Shown: in pieces, positions 1 through 4,719 of the stretch
Layout of the letters: every line of letters begins with the position of its first letter
Position numbering within the stretch: the stretch's first letter is position 1
Assembly: GCA_050287105.1 (NCBI GenBank)
Contig: JBNKBG010000051.1
Location: forward strand, 1 to 18,751
Source: JAPHTQ01 sp050287105
GTDB lineage: Bacteria > Pseudomonadota > Gammaproteobacteria > Thiohalomonadales > Thiohalomonadaceae
Direction: 5' to 3'
DNA: 18,751 bases
The notes under the pieces: generated by a model
The model's input: only the letters and a program-made list of their open reading frames with translations
Database searches by the model: none
Told to the model about the DNA's origin: nothing
Program-made: the position numbers and the translations under genes

Positions 1-480
1 CGGTACTCGCGGCCCACCGTTCGGCATGTGTACTTCGGCGCGCACCGTGGTCTTTTTGGTGCTTTCATCGAGCCTCACCGGCAGGTAAGCGATCAGGTTA
101 TCGGTATTGGCCAGCAGCTCATCGAGCTGGTCCGGCTGATCCAGCAGCGCCGAGACATAGAAACGCACCATCAGATTTTTGAATTCGTTGCTGAACTGCG
201 TTTTTTGCTCCTCGCTGGCGCTGCGCCAGTGCTTGCCAAGGACGAAACGTGACATCACATCCATGTCAACGTGGGGCAGCAGCACCTGTTCCACCAGATC
301 AAACAGGCGACTCGGTTTCTGTTTGACTGACTCGCGTTCGCGTTTGAGGACGTCAAACATCTCCTGGGTAACCGATTCCAGCATCTTATCCGGCGGTACG
401 TTGGCCTCGGCGTGAACCGTGAAGGCGAGCAGCAGGCTGGCAAGCCACAGGGCAAGGGATTTGTTTAACAGGTTTCTCAT
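1..480 (-). CDS. mlaC: MlaC/Ttg2D-family periplasmic phospholipid-binding protein (partial, 3' end outside window)
   Basis: The gene reads from an ATG at 480 down to the window edge, giving 160 residues of a family usually about 200-215 long, so the C-terminus is missing. The N-terminus is a clear Sec signal peptide: a basic start, a Leu/Ala-rich core and a VHA-E cleavage site near residue 24. The mature part has the MlaC pattern, with an early EMFDVLKRE segment, LPHVDMDVMSRFVLGKHWR, EQKTQFSNEFKNLMVRFYVSALL, and a strand ending in RAEVHMP. The family shuttles phospholipid across the periplasm between MlaA and the MlaFEDB transporter. A GGAGAG ribosome site sits just upstream of the ATG. In the classic mla operon mlaC follows mlaD, but here the upstream neighbour is divergent trhP, so this copy starts its own transcription unit and may be a paralogue. 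The symbol is by family resemblance. Confidence 0.85.
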   Translation of the reverse strand, partial: MRNLLNKSLALWLASLLLAFTVHAEANVPPDKMLESVTQEMFDVLKRERESVKQKPSRLFDLVEQVLLPHVDMDVMSRFVLGKHWRSASEEQKTQFSNEFKNLMVRFYVSALLDQPDQLDELLANTDNLIAYLPVRLDESTKKTTVRAEVHMPNGGPRVP

Positions 481-513
481 CGATTCTCTCCGCGGTCAGG
501 TGACCCTGTCTGG

Positions 514-542
514 ATTGTCGCCAATCGTGAAGAACGGGTAAA
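514..542 (-). promoter_or_regulatory. Weak sigma70-like promoter candidate for mlaC
   Basis: On the minus strand, TTTACC (542-537) is followed after 17 bp by GACAAT (519-514). Each box matches 4 of 6 consensus positions with ideal spacing, 34 bp before the mlaC start. The divergent intergenic region must hold a promoter for each gene, but this match is only suggestive. Confidence 0.22.
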
Positions 543-665
543 GGCAAGGTTTATCCGTTATCAGCACTCGGTCACAGCTCATCCCCACATCGGTTTCTGT
601 CTGTCGGCGTTGCCGGGATGGTGTAAACTACGGACCCGTTCCAGCACCCTTTGTTCCCGATGCCC

Positions 666-1979
666 ATGAAAACTCCCGAACTTCTCGCCCCGGCAGGCAA
701 CCTGAAGAACCTGCGCTACGCCATCGCCTACGGCGCCGATGCGGTCTACGCCGGTATGCCGCGCTACTCGCTGCGCGTGCGTAATAATGATTTCGACACC
801 CTGGCGCAGTTGCAGACGGGCATTGAGGAGACCCACGCCGCGGGCAAACAGTTTTTCCTCGCCGGTAACGTGCTGCCGCACAACGCCAAGGTAAAGACCT
901 TCCTGCGCGACATCGCGCCGGTGGTCGAGCTGGGCCCGGACGCGCTGATCATGGCCGACCCTGGCCTGATCATGCTGGTGCGCGAACAGTGGCCTGATCT
1001 GCCGATCCATCTTTCAGTGCAGGCCAATACCGTTAACTACGCCAGCGTGAAGTTCTGGCAGTCGCTGGGACTGACCCGGGTGATCCTCTCCCGCGAACTG
1101 TCGCTGGAGGAGATCGAAGAGATCCGTCAGCAGTGCCCGGAGATGGAACTGGAGGTCTTCGTTCACGGCGCGCTCTGCATCGCCTACTCCGGTCGCTGCC
1201 TGCTCTCCGGTTACTTCAACCACCGCGATGCCAATCAGGGCACCTGCACCAACTCCTGCCGCTGGCAGTACGACATCAAACCGGCGACGGAAAACGAGAG
1301 CGGCGACGTGGTACTCAACCCGTCGCAAACCGGTAACGGTATTCGCCATGAAGATTCATCACAGGTGTTCCTGCTGGAAGAGAGCGAGCGCCCCGGCACC
1401 CTGTTGCCCATCGAAGAGGATGAGCACGGTACCTACATCATGAACTCCAAGGACCTGCGCGCCGTGGAGCATGTGCAGCGCCTGGTGGAGATCGGTGTCG
1501 ATTCGCTGAAGATCGAGGGACGCACCAAATCCCACTACTACACCGCACGCACCGCGCAGGTCTATCGTCGCGCCATCGACGATGCGGTTGCCGGGCGGCC
1601 GTTCGACCCCACCATGCTCGGCACATTGGAGAACCTTGCCAATCGTGGCTACACCGACGGTTTCTTCCAGCGTCATCACACACAGGAATACCAGAGCTAT
1701 CTCAGCAATCACTCCTCCTCGGAGCAACAGCAGTTTGTCGCCGAGGTGCTCAGCTATGACGCAACCAGTGGCCTCGCCGAAGTGGAAGTCAAAAACCGAT
1801 TCTTCGTCGGCGATACACTGGAGGTAATGACCCCTGCGGGTAATCGCAAAGTCACACTTGAATCGATGCAGAGCGAAAAGGGTGAAGCGCTGGAGGGTGT
1901 GCCGGGCGGTGGGCGACGGGTGAAGATTCCGTTGCCAGAAGGTGAATACGACATGGCGCTGATCACCCGTTATCTATAA
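666..1979 (+). CDS. trhP: TrhP (YegQ)-type U32 tRNA hydroxylation protein
   Basis: The protein has 437 residues from the ATG at 666. That start gives MKTPELLAPAG, which aligns with the E. coli YegQ N-terminus. An ATG at 660 and a TTG at 651 are in frame, and no clear Shine-Dalgarno decides between them. The U32 signature lies at about residues 163-181, with the EVFVHGALC...SGRCLLS pattern, and cysteines at 171, 178, 194 and 198 are likely Fe-S ligands. The stretch DPGLIMLVRE...HLSVQAN and the region around 'DEHGTYIMNSKDLRA' and 'SLKIEGRTKS' match YegQ almost residue for residue. In E. coli this protein hydroxylates uridine 34 of certain tRNAs (ho5U) with a prephenate-dependent pathway. Annotations of it as a 'protease' are historical. 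It is divergent from mlaC, and no terminator is visible after its stop. Confidence 0.92.
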   Translation: MKTPELLAPAGNLKNLRYAIAYGADAVYAGMPRYSLRVRNNDFDTLAQLQTGIEETHAAGKQFFLAGNVLPHNAKVKTFLRDIAPVVELGPDALIMADPGLIMLVREQWPDLPIHLSVQANTVNYASVKFWQSLGLTRVILSRELSLEEIEEIRQQCPEMELEVFVHGALCIAYSGRCLLSGYFNHRDANQGTCTNSCRWQYDIKPATENESGDVVLNPSQTGNGIRHEDSSQVFLLEESERPGTLLPIEEDEHGTYIMNSKDLRAVEHVQRLVEIGVDSLKIEGRTKSHYYTARTAQVYRRAIDDAVAGRPFDPTMLGTLENLANRGYTDGFFQRHHTQEYQSYLSNHSSSEQQQFVAEVLSYDATSGLAEVEVKNRFFVGDTLEVMTPAGNRKVTLESMQSEKGEALEGVPGGGRRVKIPLPEGEYDMALITRYL

Positions 1980-2028
1980 CAAGGTTGCAGGTGACAAATT
2001 GCAGGGAACAGGAAAACCTACACTCTGG

Positions 2029-2080
2029 CCTGCTACCTGCTACCTGCTACCTGCTACCTGCTACCTGCTACCTGCTACCT
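2029..2080. repeat. Heptanucleotide tandem repeat, unit CCTGCTA, about 7.4 perfect copies
   Basis: Seven exact copies of a 7-bp unit run head to tail with no sequence error, plus a partial copy. The array starts about 50 bp after the trhP stop. Imperfect relatives (TTGCAGG, GCAGGGAACAGG) lie just upstream at 1983-2012, suggesting a decayed longer array. Because 7 is not a multiple of 3, a change in copy number would shift a reading frame, but no convincing gene crosses it. It is non-coding as far as I can tell. Confidence 0.9.
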
Positions 2081-2108
2081 CATCGACACCCCACAAGACG
2101 CCAACTGT

Positions 2109-2137
2109 TTGAAATTTATATAGTGCGGGCGTATGTT
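2109..2137 (+). promoter_or_regulatory. Candidate promoter reading into the cassette array, overlapped by a dyad
   Basis: TTGAAA (2109-2114, 5 of 6) is followed after 17 bp by TATGTT (2132-2137, 4 of 6). Overlapping the -10 is an inverted repeat, TGTTAAT (2134-2140) and ATTAACA (2153-2159), with a 12-nt gap, which looks like a small operator. It would fire about 170 bp before the first cassette gene. This is inferred from consensus matching only. If real, it is the only promoter I see that could drive the otherwise leader-poor cassette genes. Confidence 0.3.
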
Positions 2138-2186
2138 AATCCCATAATCAGCATTAACAGGGAAGTTACACCTCCTTTGCGCATTT

Positions 2187-2299
2187 CACTAACACATAGA
2201 GTTCAAGATAACCTACTGAACGATGAGAAGGTTTTGGTGGGTTGGTGTGACTATTCGTGCGCGTTAACAGGAATTATTTCCTGTCAACGGGTGTTAGAA
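2187..2299 (+). other. Possible degenerate attC site preceding the first cassette (low confidence)
   Basis: CACTAAC (2187-2193) followed by GTTCAAG (2201-2207) resembles the R''-L'' half of an attC. The far end has TGTCAACGGGTGTTAGAAC (2282-2300), whose GTTAGAA at 2293 is the recombination core that opens cassette 1. CTAAC and GTTAG pair, but the L boxes pair poorly. It could be a worn attC, a remnant attI, or chance. Confidence 0.25.
2262..2289 (+). other. Strong hairpin just before cassette 1
   Basis: CGTTAACAGGAA (2262-2273) and TTCCTGTCAACG (2278-2289) are complementary at 11 of 12 positions around a TTAT loop. It ends 4 bp before the cassette 1 recombination point. There is no U-tract after it, so it is not a classic terminator. 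It could be an mRNA leader structure, a protein-binding dyad, or part of an old recombination site. Confidence 0.6.
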
Positions 2300-2309
2300 C
2301 ACTAGAGTC

Positions 2310-2612
2310 ATGTTCAGATACTGTCCATATTGCGCTCAACGTTTAGGTTTTGTGCCGCTCGTGAAGCAGCGTTTATTTGCTAAGGAAGATGCCGCATTAA
2401 TTTGCGATAAATGCGGGTCATCCATTTCATCATCTGGAAGCGCAAGGGTTAGCCTTTTAGTTGGCGGGGGTGGTATGTGCGGATACTTCTGGGGAAAAAT
2501 GCTCGGTGAGTTCGTTCCATTTGAATGGCCGGTAATGGTTTCTTGCGTCATTGTTGCTGGTGTCGCTACGGCTCTTCTTGCATATTGGTCTGCACCAATT
2601 AAATCAGGCTAG
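2310..2612 (+). CDS. Cassette 1: small zinc-ribbon membrane protein, unknown function
   Basis: A 100-residue protein that I do not recognise as a named family. Two CxxC pairs (C5/C8 as CPYC, C32/C35 as CDKC) form a probable zinc ribbon at the N-terminus. Two likely membrane segments follow, at about 47-66 and 73-92, the first rich in glycine. It starts 16 nt after the cassette boundary with no clear Shine-Dalgarno, as in many cassette genes. Its stop lies 20 nt before the attC. Residues 63-68 are KMLGEF, encoded by a 16-bp stretch that recurs in the next cassette gene. The architecture suggests a metal- or redox-responsive membrane anchor, but that is a guess. Confidence 0.82.
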   Translation: MFRYCPYCAQRLGFVPLVKQRLFAKEDAALICDKCGSSISSSGSARVSLLVGGGGMCGYFWGKMLGEFVPFEWPVMVSCVIVAGVATALLAYWSAPIKSG

Positions 2613-2632
2613 GCTCAAATGAAAAATTCGTG

Positions 2633-2689
2633 TTCTAACAATTTGTTCAAGTCGTTCGCTTCGCCGCGCCCCTTGACAGCGCGTTAGGC
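2633..2689 (+). other. attC1 recombination site (57 bp)
   Basis: R'' TTCTAAC (2633-2639), L'' GTTCAAG (2645-2651), L' CTTGACA (2672-2678) and R' GTTAGGC (2683-2689) lie in canonical order and spacing. L'' carries one extra base relative to L', as expected of the extrahelical base that orients bottom-strand recognition. The centre holds a short GC-rich arm. This is the most classical site in the array. Confidence 0.92.
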
Positions 2690-2693
2690 ATAT

Positions 2694-3098
2694 ATGACAA
2701 AGGAACAAAAAAGCTTAATTAGATATTGGATTTTTGGTGGTGGTATTTTACTTATTGCCATTTGCACCACGCTTCTTGATATCGAACATCAGCAGTTAGC
2801 TTTAGTTGGTGTTTCTGCTTTGTTTGGGTTGGTGTCGCTGTTCCAGGATTTCTCCTATTACAAAGGGTATGGAAGCGGTAGAAAAATGCTCGGTGAATTT
2901 ATTGAATCACATCCTAAACTTAAAATTTATCTAGTAGCTTATAGTGTGGCAGTTTTGCCATTCTTAATCTATAAATTGCAAAGCAATAGTAATTATTCAG
3001 GGCTATCGTATTTTTTAAGTATTTGCGGCTTGTTTGGCCCAGTTGTTTATTATTCAGAGTTAGAGCGTTTTAAATCAATGGGTAATATAAATGCCTAA
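2694..3098 (+). CDS. Cassette 2: four-helix integral membrane protein, unknown function
   Basis: The 134-residue protein starts 10 nt after the cassette boundary. Hydrophobic segments lie at about 12-28, 35-50, 78-93 and 104-120. A polar loop between helices 2 and 3 (about 51-77) carries a KMLGEF hexapeptide at 64-69. The same peptide occurs at nearly the same position (63-68) in the cassette 1 protein, with identical DNA over 16 bp. The stop codon TAA falls inside the R'' core of attC2, a compact arrangement typical of cassettes. No Shine-Dalgarno is visible. Family not recognised. Confidence 0.82.
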   Translation: MTKEQKSLIRYWIFGGGILLIAICTTLLDIEHQQLALVGVSALFGLVSLFQDFSYYKGYGSGRKMLGEFIESHPKLKIYLVAYSVAVLPFLIYKLQSNSNYSGLSYFLSICGLFGPVVYYSELERFKSMGNINA

Positions 3099-3173
3099 CA
3101 AGGCGGTCGAGTTTGCTCCGGGCCTACGGCCCTGCGCGGGACCTCGGCTTCACCTCGGCCCCTTACCTTAGGC
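3093..3173 (+). other. attC2 recombination site with altered cleavage core (81 bp)
   Basis: R'' GCCTAAC (3093-3099) is perfect and L''/L' (GTCGAG near 3107, CTCGGCC 3154-3160) pair partly. R' reads CTTAGGC (3167-3173), so the invariant G of GTT is a C. On the recombining bottom strand this changes the AAC triplet at the cleavage point, which should weaken or kill the site. The central region is long and GC-rich with nested short complementary segments. Confidence 0.78.
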
Positions 3174-3188
3174 GTCATGTAACAAAAA

Positions 3189-3683
3189 ATGATCTGGCTA
3201 CTTTTTATATCTGCAAGTTTGTTGGTCTTATACACACTATTCAATATCTATGTTGGGTACAGGTCGTCTCATTGGCCGTATGTAATGGGTGTGGTGAAGC
3301 ATTCGTGTGTGTTAATTAAAATAAATAAGGCATCGAGTTCTACATACAAACACTATCACCCAGTAGTTGTCTATGAATATGAAGTGAAAAACACAAAATA
3401 TACCAATAACAAAATTGGCAACTATTTAGGGTTCGGAAACAACGAAGAGTTTGCCAAGGAGTTAATAAGTAATTACCCGGAGGGCGCTAGAGCTAAAGTT
3501 TACTATTGGCCCGCGCTCCCAAAAGTGTCATATTTGTTTCCAGGGATGAAGCAGATATTGGCCAACTATATCCTCTTATTTGCTGGAGTGATTATTATGT
3601 TAGGTTCATTTCAAACCCTGGTTACGAATAACCCATATTGGTTTATAGAAAAAATATTTGGCATCATCGAGTATGTTGCATAA
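3189..3683 (+). CDS. Cassette 3: DUF3592-like membrane protein
   Basis: The 164-residue protein has a membrane helix at about 2-22 and a second at about 124-141. Between them lies an exported or cytosolic beta-rich domain with the DUF3592 pattern: HWPYVMGVV (28-36), a PVVVYEYEV strand (58-66), and YPEGARAKVYYWPALP (96-111) leading to a PG before helix 2. The function of the family is unknown. The start is the ATG at 3189, 21 nt inside the cassette. It is preceded by a start-stop pair ATGTAA (3177-3182) and no clear Shine-Dalgarno. The stop codon overlaps the R'' of attC3. DUF3592 is my reading of the motif pattern; it was not searched. Confidence 0.8.
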   Translation: MIWLLFISASLLVLYTLFNIYVGYRSSHWPYVMGVVKHSCVLIKINKASSSTYKHYHPVVVYEYEVKNTKYTNNKIGNYLGFGNNEEFAKELISNYPEGARAKVYYWPALPKVSYLFPGMKQILANYILLFAGVIIMLGSFQTLVTNNPYWFIEKIFGIIEYVA

Positions 3684-3761
3684 CAAGCGCATCAAGTTCG
3701 TTCATTGTCGCTCGCGGTGACGCCGCTGCCGCGGCTTCTCGGCTGAGCTTGGTCGTTAGGA
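3678..3761 (+). other. attC3 recombination site (84 bp)
   Basis: R'' GCATAAC (3678-3684), L'' ATCAAG (about 3689-3694), L' CTTGGT (3748-3753) and R' GTTAGGA (3755-3761) are in order. The interior is GC-rich and partly self-complementary. R'' does not match the start of its own cassette (CTTAGGC at 3167), unlike the other sites. Confidence 0.85.
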
Positions 3762-3769
3762 ATGAATAC

Positions 3770-4171
3770 ATGAATCATCGGCAGCGTAAATACATGGAAG
3801 GCATTTGCGTACTGATCATGCTCTTTGCTGTGGTCTGGTTTTTTCAGGATCATGATGTAATCGCTCGCTTTGCATTCGTTCCGGCTGTTATTTACTTTTT
3901 TCTTAATCATCGTGAAATTCGCTCAATAGAACATGTTGGTCCTACGCCAAAGCAGATAATTGAGAATAACTCCATTATAAGAGCGTTGGTAATAGTAATT
4001 CTTGCAGGTGAAATCATTGTTTCATATTCAGCTTTATTCTCTGGCTTTAGAATAGATGGTGTACTTAAAGGGTTTGGGGCGCTGCTAGTTCTAATGCTTG
4101 GGCCATTAATGCCTGCAATAGTTGTAAGCCAGGTTCTCTTGTACAGGAGGCTTGGTAGTGAACATTCATAA
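3770..4171 (+). CDS. Cassette 4: four-helix integral membrane protein, unknown function
   Basis: The 133-residue protein is placed at the ATG at 3770. An open frame runs back to 3638, but that part crosses attC3 and the end of the previous gene, so it is not the start. AGGA inside the R' core (3758-3761) sits 8 nt before the ATG and probably serves as ribosome site. A three-codon mini-ORF (3762-3773) ends overlapping the start codon. Hydrophobic segments lie at about 11-26, 30-46, 70-90 and 101-127, with a polar loop NHREIRSIEHVGPTPKQ between helices 2 and 3. The stop lies within R'' of attC4. Family not recognised. Confidence 0.8.
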   Translation: MNHRQRKYMEGICVLIMLFAVVWFFQDHDVIARFAFVPAVIYFFLNHREIRSIEHVGPTPKQIIENNSIIRALVIVILAGEIIVSYSALFSGFRIDGVLKGFGALLVLMLGPLMPAIVVSQVLLYRRLGSEHS

Positions 4172-4237
4172 CGCAACGCTCAAAATGGACGCCAATTCCG
4201 TTACACTACATTGGTGCCCTTTAGCTCGGCGTTAGGG
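4166..4237 (+). other. attC4 recombination site (72 bp)
   Basis: R'' TCATAAC (4166-4172) and R' GTTAGGG (4231-4237) bound the site. L'' GCTCAAA (near 4178) pairs with L' TTTAGC (4220-4225) leaving one extra C, the expected extrahelical position. A CCAAT/ATTGG arm closes the interior. Nine of ten bases of CATTCATAAC complement the cassette 4 start. Confidence 0.85.
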
Positions 4238-4240
4238 TTA

Positions 4241-4672
4241 ATGAGTGACTGTGGAAATATGATGGCCATTAAAACCATCTTAAGTGGCCTGCTAGTTCTA
4301 GCATTCATGTGCTGGTCATTTGTCGCTTATCCAACTGGTTATATAGATAGGCTCAACATTTCGACCATGGTGCTACTAGTGTTTCTTGTTATTCGAATGG
4401 TTATGTCAGAACCATTCGAAGAGATAAAAGGTTTTATTAGCCTTTTAACGTCCAAGTCAAATAAGGATGCAAAACCGCAACATCCATCAAAAAGAGATTG
4501 GCTATTGATTAGTTTAGTGGTGCCGCTCTCCGTTGGGCTTGCCTATATACTAATCGTGTTTAAATTAGATATTGGCATTGTATTAGATAATATCCCGATA
4601 ATTTTCCCAGTTATTGTATGGGGTTTATACGTCCGATATGAGATTAAAATCCGCACAAACCCTAACAATTAA
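4241..4672 (+). CDS. Cassette 5: four-helix integral membrane protein, unknown function
   Basis: The 143-residue protein starts at the ATG at 4241, 9 nt after the cassette boundary, with AGGG from the R' core nearby. ATGs at 4259 and 4262 with a GTGGA ahead are possible alternatives. An upstream TTG frame at 4211 lies inside attC4 and is discounted. Hydrophobic segments lie at about 10-30, 40-56, 87-107 and 111-131, with a lysine-rich cytosolic-looking loop at 70-86. The stop TAA is 3 nt after the R'' core and immediately abuts the terminator stem. Family not recognised. Confidence 0.78.
   Translation: MSDCGNMMAIKTILSGLLVLAFMCWSFVAYPTGYIDRLNISTMVLLVFLVIRMVMSEPFEEIKGFISLLTSKSNKDAKPQHPSKRDWLLISLVVPLSVGLAYILIVFKLDIGIVLDNIPIIFPVIVWGLYVRYEIKIRTNPNN
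4660..4672 (+). other. attC5 left half only (truncated last attC)
   Basis: CCCTAAC (4660-4666), extended to AACCCTAAC (4658-4666), is the exact complement of the cassette 5 start GTTAGGGTT (4231-4239), so it is a real R''. No normal L''/L' or R' follows. Six bases further on the terminator stem begins, and the nearest GTT core is GTTAGTC (4695-4701), which spans the end of the terminator loop and the start of its right arm. The distal half of the site appears deleted or replaced. Confidence 0.7.
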
Positions 4673-4715
4673 AAAGGTGCCGGAGGGATTAAATGTTAGT
4701 CCCTCCGGCACCTTT
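4673..4715 (-). terminator. Rho-independent terminator of the RND operon, probably bidirectional
   Basis: A perfect 16-bp inverted repeat, AAAGGTGCCGGAGGGA (4673-4688) and its complement (4700-4715), encloses an 11-nt loop. It starts 4 bp after the RND pump stop codon. On the minus strand it is followed by TTTTTAATT, a good U-tract. On the plus strand the tail CCTTTATGTTT is weaker, but it would still insulate the pump genes from cassette transcription. Confidence 0.93.
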
Positions 4716-4719
4716 ATGT

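Larger units (their letters stand above)
2294..4672 (+). mobile_element. Integron gene-cassette array without integrase (CALIN-like), five cassettes
   Basis: Five short ORFs, all on the plus strand, are each followed by an attC-like site with RYYYAAC-type R'' and GTTRRRY-type R' cores. Cassette bounds from the cores are 2294-2683, 2684-3167, 3168-3755, 3756-4231 and 4232 to about 4672. The decisive sign is that each cassette's start is complementary to its own R'' end: 10/10 bases in cassette 1 (GTTAGAACAC / GTGTTCTAAC), 9/9 in cassette 2, 9/10 in cassette 4 and 9/9 in cassette 5. Cassette 3 fails this test. The island is visibly AT-richer than its flanks. No tyrosine-recombinase gene occurs in the window, hence the CALIN reading. 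The attC sites differ from one another in length and loop, so the cassettes were probably collected from different sources. Confidence 0.87.

Noticed and set aside
2029..2080. CRISPR-like repeat
   Set aside because: The unit is 7 bp and contiguous with no spacers, and there are no cas genes.
1985..2305. 106-codon plus-strand open frame covering the heptamer repeat
   Set aside because: It starts at a TTG without ribosome site, its middle is a repeat-derived peptide (CYLLPAT units), and it runs into the cassette 1 boundary.
3113..3319. 68-codon open frame across attC2 and cassette 3
   Set aside because: It starts at a TTG in the attC arm and is out of frame with the DUF3592-like gene, which has far better coding features.
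3638..3769. N-terminal extension of the cassette 4 gene by 44 codons
   Set aside because: It crosses the end of the cassette 3 gene and all of attC3; the peptide is what the attC arm encodes, and an ATG with AGGA lies inside the cassette.
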